Assembly: GCF_023284045.1 (NCBI RefSeq)
Contig: NZ_JAKIKQ010000001.1
Location: 533,500 to 597,499, forward strand
Direction of reading: 5' to 3'
Source: Shewanella kaireitica
Lineage (GTDB): Bacteria > Pseudomonadota > Gammaproteobacteria > Enterobacterales > Shewanellaceae
DNA: 64,000 nt
The notes beneath the pieces were generated by a model. That model searched no databases. It saw only the letters and a program-made list of their open reading frames with translations, and was not told the origin of the DNA. Positions 52,866-62,851 of this stretch are shown here, piece after piece (the stretch's first letter is position 1; each line of letters begins with the position of its first letter). Made by a program: the position numbers and the translations under genes.

Positions 52866-55031
52866 TTGCATATTCAGACTGTTTGGAAAATTCAACGTTA
52901 TCCAATAGTGCTACTCGTAGCTATTGCTTTTCTGTTGTTGCTTTCATTGCTAGGGCTACATAGGTTGAACCTTGATGTCGATTTTAGTGATTACTTCTCT
53001 CCAGAGGATCCACGTTTTATTGCTTTTAATAACATGAGTGATAACTTCGAACGTCATGATCAGTTGTGGTTATTGCTTGAGAGCAAGCAGGACTGGCGTG
53101 ACGGCGAGCTTAACCACTCCTTGTTAGCCTTTGTCTCTCAAATTGATAAACAGTCAGATATCATAAGTGTGCAGGGCTATAACCAATTTGTACAAGGTAG
53201 CGCCCAAGCCAATAAAATCTTGCCCTATAAGAAGCATCCTCGTCTAGATTCCGTTTTGTCTAATGACGGCCATGCAATATTGCTACAGTTTCAGCTAGAT
53301 GAGTCTAAGGCATCACAATTTAAAACCCGTAGCTTATGGCTCATCGATACGTTAGATAACATCAAACTTCAATCGCAACAGTTCTGGCAACCATTGAAGG
53401 TTGAAAGTTACCTCAATGGCACTCATGCCTTAAATTGGCAGTATGCCAAAGTATTGCGCCATGACCTTACTTGGTTTGCCCCCTCTTTATTACTTGTCAT
53501 TTTTGTTATGGCGGCTCTATTTATTCGGCAGAAAGTATGGATTGCAGCGCTGTGCCTTAATAGCTTGATAGCGCTTGTTCTGACGCTTGGCGTTGCTGCA
53601 TGGTTGAAGCTCACTTTGGCTGCTATAAGTGCTTTTGTGCCGGTGATTATTGTGACGCTAGCGCTTGCCTATGCATCGCACCTGTATTTTGGTTGGCGCA
53701 GGGCGGTGAATAATGGTTTGTCGAATGAATTAGCGCTAACAGAAACCGTTCGTGTAAATCAAGCACCACTTTTCTACTCAACCATTACCACTATATTTGG
53801 TTTCTGTTTACTGACTTTTAGTCCATCACCTCCAATTCAAAGCTTTGGATTACTCGTGGCTTTTGCTGTGCTCTGTAACTATTTACTGAGCCTTACCACG
53901 CTTATATATTTTGCCAAGTTCTCGGTAACAAAGCCTCAACCAATCCGTTTATTTACCACTGTTATAGGATTAGCTAAATATAATGTAAAAAGACCCAACT
54001 CGGTTATGTTGGGGATTGTGCTTATCAGTATCGCTGCCACATTTAGTGTCTCTAAATTGACCTTAAATGACGACCCATTAAGTTACTTCAATGAAGACAA
54101 CCCTTTTACCGTTTCTAGCCAGAAAATGCGTCAGTATTTTGCTGGCATTAACTTGCAACATTATGTTGTTGCGAGTGTTTCAGGTGAGCAAGTGGATAGA
54201 ACTGAGCTGAGCTTTATTTATAAATTTGCACGCTTTTTAAAAGCTCAGACTGAAGTCAATAAAGTGCAGCACTTAGGTGACTGGGTCAGAAGTACTGGGC
54301 TTGGGCAAAGTCAGTTTCATCAATTGCTGGCTAATAACTCAGTGACCGAGCTGCATTTACAGAGTGAACTGTCCGCAAACAAGAGTGCAGCCCTCGTGAC
54401 GCTGTATCTAAAACCGATGACGGCCATGGAGTTGGTGGCATTCGAGAAGAAAGTTAATTATTGGCTAGAGCAGAATGCTTCGCAGGTTACAGTAAGTCCA
54501 CCGCTTGGTAGCAATTTACTGTTTGCTCACCTAAGCATTGATAACGCCAATAATATGCTGTCTTCATTTGGCGTGGCTTTGATAGCGTTAGCTGTGCTAC
54601 TCAGTATTTTAAAGCGTTCGTTGCTGTTTGGTTTTATGGGACTGTTACTTAACTTCCTACCTTTGCTGTGGGTATTTGCGCTGTGGCAGCTTAACGGCGG
54701 CTTTATTAGCTTAGGCACGGCCGTTGTGCTCGGTATGATGTTAGGGGTGATTGTTGACGATACATTACACTTGATGTTGAAACTGCCGAGCGAACCTTCA
54801 AAAGACAGCATAGCGCTTATGTGGCAAGGGTTAAGTAAGGTACTACCGGTGATCAGTTTTACCACGCTGACGATAGCTCTTGGTTTTTCCATTGGCTTGT
54901 TGTCTGACTTTGCTCCAATAGCCCAACTGAGTTTGTTGTCCTGTTTGGTCGTGCTTTTTGCCTGGGGCTTTGATGTGTTGATGCTGCCAGTGCTTTACCA
55001 GCGTTGGGTGCTAAGGAGGTCAAATGCTTAA
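52866..55031 (+). CDS. MMPL/RND-superfamily transporter
   Basis: 721 residues with about twelve membrane segments arranged as two halves of six, each with a large periplasmic loop after helix 1, the RND/MMPL layout. Marks: NLDVDFSDYFSPEDPRFIAFNNM after the first helix, VTLALAYASHLYFGWRR in half one and GMMLGVIVDDTLHLMLKL in half two (the conserved acidic pair in helix 10). Members of this branch carry lipids, hopanoids or polyketide-like products across the inner membrane. TTG start with GAGGGTGAAG upstream. The stop overlaps the next gene by 8 nt. It heads a three-gene operon with a diiron protein and a ketosynthase, suggesting it exports their product. Confidence 0.85.
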   Translation: MHIQTVWKIQRYPIVLLVAIAFLLLLSLLGLHRLNLDVDFSDYFSPEDPRFIAFNNMSDNFERHDQLWLLLESKQDWRDGELNHSLLAFVSQIDKQSDIISVQGYNQFVQGSAQANKILPYKKHPRLDSVLSNDGHAILLQFQLDESKASQFKTRSLWLIDTLDNIKLQSQQFWQPLKVESYLNGTHALNWQYAKVLRHDLTWFAPSLLLVIFVMAALFIRQKVWIAALCLNSLIALVLTLGVAAWLKLTLAAISAFVPVIIVTLALAYASHLYFGWRRAVNNGLSNELALTETVRVNQAPLFYSTITTIFGFCLLTFSPSPPIQSFGLLVAFAVLCNYLLSLTTLIYFAKFSVTKPQPIRLFTTVIGLAKYNVKRPNSVMLGIVLISIAATFSVSKLTLNDDPLSYFNEDNPFTVSSQKMRQYFAGINLQHYVVASVSGEQVDRTELSFIYKFARFLKAQTEVNKVQHLGDWVRSTGLGQSQFHQLLANNSVTELHLQSELSANKSAALVTLYLKPMTAMELVAFEKKVNYWLEQNASQVTVSPPLGSNLLFAHLSIDNANNMLSSFGVALIALAVLLSILKRSLLFGFMGLLLNFLPLLWVFALWQLNGGFISLGTAVVLGMMLGVIVDDTLHLMLKLPSEPSKDSIALMWQGLSKVLPVISFTTLTIALGFSIGLLSDFAPIAQLSLLSCLVVLFAWGFDVLMLPVLYQRWVLRRSNA

Positions 55032-55746
55032 GCGAAATTTACCTCGATGTTTTCCATTGAGACACAATCACTCAATTGGGTTGGCCGATCATGCAAATGG
55101 CCAACGAATCGAAAACTGGTTAAAAGCAGCAACAGTCTCTCCAATCCGTTTTTCTGATCAACAGACTGACACGATGGCAAGATTGCTGCCCTTATTACTG
55201 TGCGGTGAGCAATCGGCGCAGTTAGTATTTAATAGCGAGATAGCGCGCTTAGCTGGCTCGGAACATAAACTCATTCTAAGCTGTTTGCATGGAGTCGAAG
55301 CGGATGAATATCGGCACGACATAGCCTTGCAACAAGTTGCAAGTCAATTGACGGAACTGACAAGTTTTAGCCAAGTACAACGAAAGGCCAAGCGTTTTTA
55401 TGCCAGCTTAGGGCGAGTCGAAAATTACAGCGAACACTTTGTCAGAATTGCCATCTTAGATACCTGTGTTACCCATATTATGCAGTCATTTGAACAATGC
55501 CATTTAGGCAGGGAACATCCATTTTCACAATTGTGCGGGCTAATAAAAAAAGATGAAGCTAAACATGTTTACGTTAGCCGCAAACATGCAATGGCGCTTG
55601 GTGCGGATGCAAACCAGTTTGCTGAGCAACATGAGCAAGTGGTGGGTAACTTGATGCAGCTCTTGCTGACTCAAGGGGGAGCATTTGAGTCTATTGGGGT
55701 GTGCTTAGACGGCGTAACAAGAAAGCTGGAGGCTAAATGGCGGTAA
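55024..55746 (+). CDS. Ferritin-like diiron protein (putative oxygenase)
   Basis: 240 residues, all-helical. Two ExxH motifs placed as in four-helix diiron enzymes: E95-Y-R-H98 (HGVEADEYRHDIALQQ) and E178-A-K-H181 (KKDEAKHVYVSRKHAM), with additional acidic candidates E62, E72 and E92. The closest general resemblance is to ferritin-like oxygenases or oxidases acting on small molecules; no exact family is recognised. It overlaps the transporter by 8 nt and the ketosynthase gene by 10 nt, so the three are made together. It could oxidise the acyl or polyketide product (inference). Confidence 0.7.
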   Translation: MLKRNLPRCFPLRHNHSIGLADHANGQRIENWLKAATVSPIRFSDQQTDTMARLLPLLLCGEQSAQLVFNSEIARLAGSEHKLILSCLHGVEADEYRHDIALQQVASQLTELTSFSQVQRKAKRFYASLGRVENYSEHFVRIAILDTCVTHIMQSFEQCHLGREHPFSQLCGLIKKDEAKHVYVSRKHAMALGADANQFAEQHEQVVGNLMQLLLTQGGAFESIGVCLDGVTRKLEAKWR

Positions 55747-56798
55747 AATTTGCTAAACATTCGCTCTCATTGAAGGGGATTGATCACGCCCTACCTCACG
55801 ACAATATTGATAATGAATATTTGTTAGAGAAGCTAAGGCAGCAGTGCGGTTTGTTGACCGCAAGAAAAGCCAAAGCGATTGCACGGCGAATGGGAATAGA
55901 GGGAAGGCATTTGTGTCGTGATCTTAATGTTGCAACAAGTCGACCTGCACCAACCAGTATAGAGTTGAGTGTTGAAGCTCTCAATGGTGCGCTGCTAACT
56001 GCAGATGTTGAAATAAGCGAGCTCGACTATTTACTCTCTCATACCTGTACACCACATACTCAAGTTCCTCCCAATGCAGCTTGGGTTGCGGATAAATTGT
56101 CATACCATGGTCCCTATTTAGAGTTACGCCAAGCGTGTACTGGTTTTGCTAATGGGTTGCAGATAGCTTCAAGCTTTTGTGCTGTGAACCAGCAACCGCT
56201 GGCAATTGTTGGTTGTGAAACGGGATCAGTCTATTTTGATATGGATAATCAATTCATTGATACCGAGCAGCTGGTGAACTACGTGCAGATGGGGGATGGT
56301 GCAGCGGCAGTGGTGCTTGCTCCTGCCGAACAGTTAGCGGGTTCGATTGGCACTATTTCTGATATCTATTTGGGCCATATAGGCGTAGGTAAAGAGGCTG
56401 GTTTTTTTCTCGACTCGGGTTCGAAGGATGTTGCCAATAAGCAGATGGCAAGATTTCATCATAATACTCAGGCGGTAAGGCAGCAGGGCAGTCAATTATT
56501 TGAGCTTGGTTTGGCTGCTTTGCAGTCGCGAGGGCATCATCTTGATGACTTTCGTTTTATTTTACCCCATCAAGCGAATGGCCATATTGATCGATTACTT
56601 GGTGATGCGTTATCTATTGAATCTAGTCGGATTATTAATGATGCAAAATCACTTGGGAACTTAGGTTCAGCGGCTATATGGGTTAGTTTAGCTAAATTGA
56701 TTAACTCTGGCGTGTTGAACTCTGGTGATAAGGTGATGGTTTTAGGTGCTGAAGCGACAAAATATCTATATGGCGGTTTTGTTTACCAACATTTGTAA
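55737..56798 (+). CDS. KAS III-like (FabH-type) 3-oxoacyl-ACP synthase, non-housekeeping
   Basis: 353 residues, thiolase fold. The catalytic triad is intact: Cys134 in LELRQACTGFANGLQ, His278 in LPHQANGHIDRL and Asn308 in DAKSLGNLGSAA. GDGAAAVVLAPAE is the conserved glycine-rich turn. Longer than FabH (about 317) because of the N-terminal 50 residues, and in a non-fatty-acid operon, so it probably condenses acyl groups for a secondary metabolite or modified lipid (inference). It overlaps the diiron gene by 10 nt and ends before a bidirectional hairpin. Confidence 0.85.
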   Translation: MAVKFAKHSLSLKGIDHALPHDNIDNEYLLEKLRQQCGLLTARKAKAIARRMGIEGRHLCRDLNVATSRPAPTSIELSVEALNGALLTADVEISELDYLLSHTCTPHTQVPPNAAWVADKLSYHGPYLELRQACTGFANGLQIASSFCAVNQQPLAIVGCETGSVYFDMDNQFIDTEQLVNYVQMGDGAAAVVLAPAEQLAGSIGTISDIYLGHIGVGKEAGFFLDSGSKDVANKQMARFHHNTQAVRQQGSQLFELGLAALQSRGHHLDDFRFILPHQANGHIDRLLGDALSIESSRIINDAKSLGNLGSAAIWVSLAKLINSGVLNSGDKVMVLGAEATKYLYGGFVYQHL

Positions 56799-56813
56799 AT
56801 CTATCTATAAAAA

Positions 56814-56841
56814 AATAAAGGCCTCTAATGAGGCCTTTATT
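56814..56841. terminator. Bidirectional terminator between KAS III gene and bamD
   Basis: AATAAAGGCCTC-TAAT-GAGGCCTTTATT, a perfect 12-bp stem with A and U runs on both sides of convergent genes. Confidence 0.85.
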
Positions 56842-56873
56842 GATATTAACGAGAGGGAAAACAGCGTTAATAA

Positions 56874-57638
56874 TTAGCGCTGAGCAACCAATTTGTTATC
56901 AGGGAAGTTAGCTTGCATCACCATAAGTGCATGCTCTTTAAGCTTATCTTGTCCTAGCTCACCATAAGCTTGAGACATTATCTCCAAAGCTCTTTCTGTT
57001 GATGGTGTACCTGGGAAACCTTCCATAACGAGCTGTGCTCGAATGGCTGCTGCACTCCATGCATTCATTTTTATGTAGTATTCAGCTACCTTGATCGAGT
57101 AAAGTGCCAGTCTATTTTTTAAGTGTTGCATGCGTTTTTGAGCATCTGCTGCATACTTACTGTTTGGATAAGCCTTAACCAGTCTATCGAAATCTTTAAA
57201 TGCATCTTGTGCCGCTTTAGGATCACGATCAGATCTATCGATGTTTAACATATCGTGGAAAAGGTAACGATCAGACTGCATATTGACTAGACCGCGCATA
57301 TAGTAAACGTAATCTATGTCTTTATGTGTTGGGTTTAATCGAATGAAACGGTCGATGTTAGCGATGCCTGAAGCTGGATCATCGAGTTTGTAGTAAGCAA
57401 ATATTAAATCGAGTTGGACTTGAGTTTTATGAGGTCCAAACGGGAAACGGGAATCCAAAGCTTCTAAAGAACGAACTGCTTTGCTGTAATTTCCCAGCTC
57501 CATAGAGGTTCTTGCTTGAGAATAAAGCACTTCAGGCGAACTTTTGATCATTGCAGGGTCTTCGCCCTGTTTACTACTACAGGCCGTAACAGCAAGCGAT
57601 ATTAGGACTACAGCAACACTTTTAGCAATTTTATGCAT
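56874..57638 (-). CDS. bamD: BamD, outer-membrane protein assembly lipoprotein
   Basis: 254 residues. Signal with lipobox AVTACSS (lipidated Cys about residue 20), then five TPR-like helical repeats: SPEVLYSQARTSMELGNYSKAVRSLEALDSRFPFGP, AQLDL-like VQLDLIFAYYKLDDPASGIANIDRFIRLNP, YYMRGLVNM and FDRLVKAYPNSKYAADAQKRMQHLKNRLALYSIKVAEYYIKMNAWSAAAIRAQLV. An essential part of the BAM complex with BamA. The start is the ATG giving a normal signal; 22 codons of frame extension are discounted. Divergent from rluD. Confidence 0.95.
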   Translation of the reverse strand: MHKIAKSVAVVLISLAVTACSSKQGEDPAMIKSSPEVLYSQARTSMELGNYSKAVRSLEALDSRFPFGPHKTQVQLDLIFAYYKLDDPASGIANIDRFIRLNPTHKDIDYVYYMRGLVNMQSDRYLFHDMLNIDRSDRDPKAAQDAFKDFDRLVKAYPNSKYAADAQKRMQHLKNRLALYSIKVAEYYIKMNAWSAAAIRAQLVMEGFPGTPSTERALEIMSQAYGELGQDKLKEHALMVMQANFPDNKLVAQR

Positions 57639-57760
57639 ACTTGAATTCGATTCTTTTAAAGTTATAGTTAAGAATTTTTCCATTTCACGATAAAATAGAA
57701 ACAATCCGATTGTAACAGATAGTAAACATTTTTGGACCCCGAAACGTGGGTACGGTTCAT

Positions 57761-58732
57761 ATGACTCAAGAGATTAAACTAAAAAGCGAGATAACATCAA
57801 TACAAACAGGGCAAAGATTAGACCAGACTTTGGCTGATTTGTTCCCTGATTACTCGCGAACACGCATTAAAGAGTGGATTCTGTCCGGTGCAGTTAGCAT
57901 TGACGGTAATGTTTCTGACAAACCTAGAACCAAAGTTTTAGAAGGTCAGGAGATCATTGTCTTAGCAACACTGGAAGAAGAAACATCGGCAAAAGCTGAA
58001 GCTATCGATCTAGATATTGTTTATGAAGATGACCATATCTTGGTTATTAATAAGCAAGCTGGACTCGTAGTGCATCCTGGTGCTGGTAACCAAGATGGTA
58101 CCCTGATGAATGCTTTGCTGCATCATTGTCCTGGTATCGAATTGGTGCCTCGTGCAGGTATTGTTCATCGTTTAGATAAAGACACGACTGGTTTGATGGT
58201 TGTAGCTAAAACGGTTGAAGCACAGACACATTTGGTCACAGCACTGCAAGCTCGTGAGATCACTCGTGAATATGAAGCGATTGTTCAAGGCGGTATTATT
58301 GCGGGCGGCACTGTCGATGAACCTATCGATCGTCATCCAACTAAGCGTACCCATATGGCTGTAGTCCATAACGGTAAGCCAGCGATGACCCATTACCGCG
58401 TGGCTGAGAAGTTCCGAGCTCACACCCGTTTACGTCTTCGCCTAGAGTCTGGTCGTACACACCAAATTCGTGTGCATATGGCTTACATCGGTCATGTATT
58501 GGTCGGTGATCCTGTTTATGCAGGACGTCCGCGTCCACCTAAAGGAGCTGCGCCTGACTTTTTTGAAACCTATATGGGCTTCAAGCGTCAAGCATTGCAC
58601 GCAATACGTCTTGAGTTAGCGCATCCTTTCACTTGTGAAATTATGAGCTGGCAGGCACCTGTCCCTGACGATATGGTTAAGCTGACCAAGGCACTGCGTC
58701 AAGATACCCTCGATAATCCAGCCGTAATTTAA
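57761..58732 (+). CDS. rluD: RluD, 23S rRNA pseudouridine synthase (1911/1915/1917)
   Basis: 323 residues. N-terminal S4 domain (GQRLDQTLADLFPDYSRTRIKEWILSGAVSIDG) then the RluA-type catalytic domain with Asp139 in VHRLDKDTTGLMVVAKT. HPTKRTHMAV, RLRLRLESGRTHQIRVHMA and DPVYAGRPRPPKGA follow E. coli RluD closely. Modifies helix 69 of 23S rRNA. A GTG five codons upstream is possible. The stop overlaps the pgeF start (TAATG). Confidence 0.95.
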   Translation: MTQEIKLKSEITSIQTGQRLDQTLADLFPDYSRTRIKEWILSGAVSIDGNVSDKPRTKVLEGQEIIVLATLEEETSAKAEAIDLDIVYEDDHILVINKQAGLVVHPGAGNQDGTLMNALLHHCPGIELVPRAGIVHRLDKDTTGLMVVAKTVEAQTHLVTALQAREITREYEAIVQGGIIAGGTVDEPIDRHPTKRTHMAVVHNGKPAMTHYRVAEKFRAHTRLRLRLESGRTHQIRVHMAYIGHVLVGDPVYAGRPRPPKGAAPDFFETYMGFKRQALHAIRLELAHPFTCEIMSWQAPVPDDMVKLTKALRQDTLDNPAVI

Positions 58733-59481
58733 TGGTTGATGTTGTTGATGAGAAGTTAGCATGGTTTATTCCTAAGGGAGTAAACCTTGCTTTTTCGACT
58801 CGCCAAGGTGGTAGCAGTTTACCGCCTTATGATAGTTTAAATCTCGGTGCGCATGTTGGTGACAACCTCGCTAATGTTAATCGCAATCGACAGATTATTG
58901 AGCATCAGTTAAATCTCCCCGTAAGTCCTGCTTGGCTTGAGCAAACTCATAGTATTGAGGTTGTTAACGCCGATAATAGCCACATTCATTATGCCGACGG
59001 TAGTTATTGCAATAGCAGCAACCAGGTCTGTGTGGTGATGACCGCTGATTGTCTTCCAGTTTTATTGTGTGATGTTGATGGCACCGAAGTTGCGGCTGTA
59101 CATGCTGGGTGGCGTGGATTATGCGATGGAATTATTGAGGTTGCGGTTAACAAGTTTAGCCATTCGCCAAAAGAGCTTGTCGCTTATCTTGGTCCCGCGA
59201 TTGGTCCCAGTGCTTTTGAAGTGGGTGAAGAGGTAAAGCAGCAGTTTGTAGCCTATGATCTTGAAGCTGAAAATTGTTTTAGACAAACATGTCAACAAAA
59301 AGGCAGTGACAAGTATATGGCTGATATTCATGCGCTAGCAAAGATCCGCTTATGCAAACTCGGTGTGAATAAGGTCTATGCAGATAAACGCTGCACAGTG
59401 ACTGACTCTGAATCTTTTTTCTCTTACCGCCGTGATGGTGTTACTGGCAGAATGGCCTCATTTATTTGGCTCAATGCATAA
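58732..59481 (+). CDS. pgeF: PgeF (YfiH), laccase-domain protein / peptidoglycan editing factor
   Basis: 249 residues of the YfiH/DUF152 family. Metal-site blocks: GGSSLPPYDSLNLGAHVGD, LEQTHSIEV (His), VMTADCLPVLLCD (Cys), VAAVHAGWRGLCDGIIE (His) and YLGPAIGPSAFEVG. Members act as purine nucleoside phosphorylases or laccase-like oxidases, and YfiH edits peptidoglycan precursors in E. coli. Coupled by a 1-nt overlap to rluD, the usual order rluD-pgeF-clpB. Confidence 0.93.
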   Translation: MVDVVDEKLAWFIPKGVNLAFSTRQGGSSLPPYDSLNLGAHVGDNLANVNRNRQIIEHQLNLPVSPAWLEQTHSIEVVNADNSHIHYADGSYCNSSNQVCVVMTADCLPVLLCDVDGTEVAAVHAGWRGLCDGIIEVAVNKFSHSPKELVAYLGPAIGPSAFEVGEEVKQQFVAYDLEAENCFRQTCQQKGSDKYMADIHALAKIRLCKLGVNKVYADKRCTVTDSESFFSYRRDGVTGRMASFIWLNA

Positions 59482-59488
59482 CTCCTTA

Positions 59489-59517
59489 CTTGAAATTGTT
59501 CAAATAGCCCCCATATT
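59489..59517 (+). promoter_or_regulatory. Sigma-32 heat-shock promoter of clpB
   Basis: CTTGAA (59489-59494) and CCCCATATT (59509-59517) with a 14-bp spacer match the sigma-32 consensus CTTGAA-N13-15-CCCCATNT exactly. It lies 146 bp before clpB, just after the pgeF stop. Confidence 0.92.
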
Positions 59518-59662
59518 TTAGTTATCACATGCTTTACGGTCTTGTAGAGCAGATCTATTATTTTCTGTTTGTATTAAGCTAAATGCAGTGCTCAAAGAGT
59601 ATTGAGTTTTGCGTGACGATTTGTGGCAATGATACAAACCTAACTGAGTTACCGGAGGAATG

Positions 59663-62236
59663 ATGCGATTAGATCGTATGACCAATAAATTCCAAATTGC
59701 TATCTCGGACGCTCAATCATTGGCATTGGGTCGAGATCACCAATTTATCGAGCCCGTACATTTGATGATGGCATTGCTTAATCAAGATGGCGGTTCTATT
59801 CACCCATTATTGACCCAAGCTGGAATTCAAGTCAGTAGCTTGCGTTCTTTATTAAGTAAAGAGTTGGAGCAATTGCCTCAGGTTGAAGGCACTGGCGGAG
59901 ATGTTCAGCTATCTCAAGCATTGATACGTCTTCTTAATGTGTGCGATAAGCTAGCTCAGAAGCGTAAAGACAAGTTTATCTCTAGTGAACTATTTGTCCT
60001 CGCCGCATTGGATGGCAATGATGTACTAGCCAAAGCTTTGAAAAAGTCGGGGGCAGATAAAGCCCTGTTGGAAAATACAATTGATCAGATCCGTAATGGT
60101 CAGAATGTTGATGACCCTAATGCGGAAGATCAACGCCAAGCATTAAAAAAATTCACGGTTGATCTTACCGAACGTGCCGAGCAGGGGAAGTTAGACCCTG
60201 TGATTGGTCGTGATGATGAGATTCGTCGCACGATTCAAGTTTTGCAACGTCGTAGCAAGAACAACCCTGTACTCATTGGTGAGCCTGGAGTGGGTAAAAC
60301 CGCTATTGTTGAAGGGCTTGCACAGCGGATCATCAACAATGAAGTGCCAGAAGGAATAAAAAACAAACGAGTCTTATCTTTGGATATGGGCGCGTTAGTC
60401 GCAGGTGCTAAATACCGTGGTGAGTTTGAAGAGCGTTTAAAAGCAGTACTGAATGAGCTTTCTCAGGAAGAGGGCCAAGTTATCCTCTTTATCGATGAGT
60501 TGCACACTATGGTTGGTGCCGGTAAAGGCGATGGCGCTATGGATGCGGGTAATATGCTTAAACCAGCATTGGCTAGAGGCGATCTGCATTGTGTTGGTGC
60601 CACTACATTAGATGAATACCGTCAGTACATTGAAAAGGATGCTGCGTTAGAGCGTCGTTTCCAAAAGGTGCTGGTGGATGAGCCCAATGTTGAAGATACC
60701 ATTGCTATTTTACGTGGACTAAAAGAGCGTTATGAGCTGCATCATCATGTGGAGATCACTGATCCTGCCATTGTCGCCGCAGCTAGCATGTCTAACCGCT
60801 ATATATCGGATCGTAAGCTACCTGATAAAGCCATTGATTTAATTGATGAGGCAGCTTCAAGTATCAGAATACAAATAGACTCTAAGCCAGAATCTCTCGA
60901 TAAACTCGAGCGCCGCGCAATTCAGTTAAAACTTGAAGAGCAAGCGGTAAGCAAAGAGGAGGATGAAGCAAGCCTACGTCGTTTGGATGTGCTTCGCTCT
61001 GAACTTAAAGAAGTCGAAGCTAAAGCGGGCGAGCTAAATGAGATTTGGCATACTGAAAAAGCGGCATTAGCGGGAACTCAGCATATTAAGGCTGATCTAG
61101 AGCAAGCGCGGATGGATCTTGAAGTTGCAAGGCGAGCGGGTGATTTAACGCGTATGTCTGAACTTCAATATGGTCGTATTCCTGAGCTTGAAAAACAGCT
61201 AGATCTTGCGGCACAAGCTGAAATGCAAGATATGACTCTACTACGCAATAAAGTGACTGATATAGAGATCGCAGAGGTGCTGTCAAAAGCGACTGGGATC
61301 CCAGTATCAAAAATGCTCGAGGGTGAGCGAGAAAAGTTACTGCAGATGGAAGATGCATTGCACGAACGTGTCATTGGTCAAAACGAAGCTGTCGATTCGG
61401 TATCGAATGCCATTCGTCGTAGCCGAGCAGGGCTTGCCGACCCTAATCGTCCTATTGGTTCTTTTCTATTTTTAGGACCTACTGGCGTAGGTAAAACAGA
61501 GCTGTGTAAGTCACTAGCAAAATTCCTGTTTGATACAGAATCTGCGTTAGTTCGAATTGATATGTCTGAGTTTATGGAAAAACACTCTGTTTCGCGTTTA
61601 GTTGGTGCCCCTCCTGGTTATGTTGGCTATGAAGAGGGTGGATATCTAACTGAAGCGGTAAGGCGTAAACCTTATTCGGTGATTTTGCTAGATGAAGTAG
61701 AGAAAGCACATCCTGATGTGTTCAATATTTTATTGCAAGTGCTCGATGACGGTCGCTTGACTGATGGCCAAGGCCGCACTGTAGACTTTCGTAATACCGT
61801 TGTGATTATGACATCAAACCTTGGTTCTGATGCGATTCAAGCAGGCTTCGGCTCTCAAAACTACGATGAGATGAAATCTGATGTTATGCAGGTGGTCACG
61901 CAACATTTTAGACCTGAGTTTTTGAATCGAGTCGATGAGTCTGTTGTTTTCCATCCGTTAAATAAGGAGAACATTGCTCATATTGCATCAATTCAAATTG
62001 ATGGACTTAAGCAAAGGCTAGCAGAGAAAGACTACGAGTTAGTCATTAGTGATGACGCATTAGCGATTATTGCAGACGCAGGTTACGACCCTATATATGG
62101 TGCGAGACCACTAAAGCGGGCATTGCAGCAGGAAGTTGAAAATCCACTGGCACAAAAAATACTAAGTGGACAACTACAACCCGGCAAAACGATTCATATC
62201 TCGGTATTAGACAATGAACTGACTTTTACCCAGTAA
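59663..62236 (+). CDS. clpB: ClpB protein disaggregase
   Basis: 857 residues, hexameric AAA+ chaperone that rescues aggregated protein with DnaK. N domain ([29 protein letters not shown]), NBD1 with Walker A GEPGVGKT and pore loop [14 protein letters not shown], a coiled-coil middle domain (about 410-525), NBD2 with [14 protein letters not shown] and pore loop [13 protein letters not shown]. The second of two adjacent ATGs is chosen ([10 protein letters not shown], as in E. coli, same length); GGAGG is 4 nt upstream. Heat-inducible from a sigma-32 promoter. Confidence 0.97.
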   Translation: MRLDRMTNKFQIAISDAQSLALGRDHQFIEPVHLMMALLNQDGGSIHPLLTQAGIQVSSLRSLLSKELEQLPQVEGTGGDVQLSQALIRLLNVCDKLAQKRKDKFISSELFVLAALDGNDVLAKALKKSGADKALLENTIDQIRNGQNVDDPNAEDQRQALKKFTVDLTERAEQGKLDPVIGRDDEIRRTIQVLQRRSKNNPVLIGEPGVGKTAIVEGLAQRIINNEVPEGIKNKRVLSLDMGALVAGAKYRGEFEERLKAVLNELSQEEGQVILFIDELHTMVGAGKGDGAMDAGNMLKPALARGDLHCVGATTLDEYRQYIEKDAALERRFQKVLVDEPNVEDTIAILRGLKERYELHHHVEITDPAIVAAASMSNRYISDRKLPDKAIDLIDEAASSIRIQIDSKPESLDKLERRAIQLKLEEQAVSKEEDEASLRRLDVLRSELKEVEAKAGELNEIWHTEKAALAGTQHIKADLEQARMDLEVARRAGDLTRMSELQYGRIPELEKQLDLAAQAEMQDMTLLRNKVTDIEIAEVLSKATGIPVSKMLEGEREKLLQMEDALHERVIGQNEAVDSVSNAIRRSRAGLADPNRPIGSFLFLGPTGVGKTELCKSLAKFLFDTESALVRIDMSEFMEKHSVSRLVGAPPGYVGYEEGGYLTEAVRRKPYSVILLDEVEKAHPDVFNILLQVLDDGRLTDGQGRTVDFRNTVVIMTSNLGSDAIQAGFGSQNYDEMKSDVMQVVTQHFRPEFLNRVDESVVFHPLNKENIAHIASIQIDGLKQRLAEKDYELVISDDALAIIADAGYDPIYGARPLKRALQQEVENPLAQKILSGQLQPGKTIHISVLDNELTFTQ

Positions 62237-62261
62237 TTGTGTTGTGAATGAGTTATTCATT

Positions 62262-62295
62262 AAATGGCATCCCTGTAAAGGGGATGCCATTTTTA
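62262..62295 (+). terminator. Terminator after clpB
   Basis: AAATGGCATCCC pairs with GGGATGCCATTT around 7 nt, followed by T run. Confidence 0.92.
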
Positions 62296-62424
62296 CTTTC
62301 TTACCTCCTTAACTGGAAAGGTCTGCATCTGTAACTTAACGATTTGTTTGTATTCTCAAATTTATCGTCAATACTCAATGATATTGATAGCAGCAATGCA
62401 TTAGTTAACTTTCAATGTATTGGC

Positions 62425-62457
62425 TACAGGGTTTTCTTACAGGGTTTTCTTACAGGG
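62425..62457 (+). repeat. 13-bp tandem repeat (2.5 copies) abutting a ribosome site
   Basis: TACAGGGTTTTCT at 62425-62437 and 62438-62450, then TACAGGG at 62451-62457. The partial third copy supplies the AGGGAGG ribosome site of the lipoprotein gene that follows. Confidence 0.85.
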
Positions 62458-62467
62458 AGGCGTGAAT

Positions 62468-62788
62468 ATGAAGTTCCATTTAGCAGTAATCGTTTTAACT
62501 TCAGTAGTTATATTGGGGTGTGCCAATAATGATCAACGCGGGCTTGCATCAGCCCCTTATATTGGTGAAGGCAATCAGGAGTTTGAGAGCCTTTACCACT
62601 ATGGTTACTATCGGGGTTGTAAAAATGCTTATGTAACCAAGCAACAACAAACAGAGTTATACGGCTCGGTAGTCAAAGATACAGCACTTGATGGCTTAGA
62701 TAAATTTGACAATGGTTGGGAGGCAGGATTAAAAGCCTGTGAGGATGGAGTTGCACGTTCAATGTATAACCTAACTGCTAGCCAATAG
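62468..62788 (+). CDS. Small lipoprotein, family not recognised
   Basis: 106 residues. Signal with lipobox VVILGCAN (Cys about residue 18). The mature part has two regularly spaced Cys (YYRGCKNAY and LKACEDG) and two YG/W-G turns (HYGYYRGCKNAY, DNGWEAGLKACEDG), which resemble each other and may be two halves of a small repeated fold. The ATG at 62468 follows AGGGAGG; upstream frame is discounted. Preceded by a 13-bp tandem repeat. Confidence 0.75.
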   Translation: MKFHLAVIVLTSVVILGCANNDQRGLASAPYIGEGNQEFESLYHYGYYRGCKNAYVTKQQQTELYGSVVKDTALDGLDKFDNGWEAGLKACEDGVARSMYNLTASQ

Positions 62789-62799
62789 TTGATGACATC

Positions 62800-62826
62800 G
62801 AGACAGACTCAGATTTTGTCTGTCTC
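62800..62826 (+). terminator. Hairpin after the small lipoprotein gene
   Basis: GAGACAGAC pairs with GTCTGTCTC around 9 nt, followed by GCTTTCTTCC. Lies between convergent genes; the U tract is interrupted. Confidence 0.6.
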
Positions 62827-62851
62827 GCTTTCTTCCCATAGCGAAATTAGA

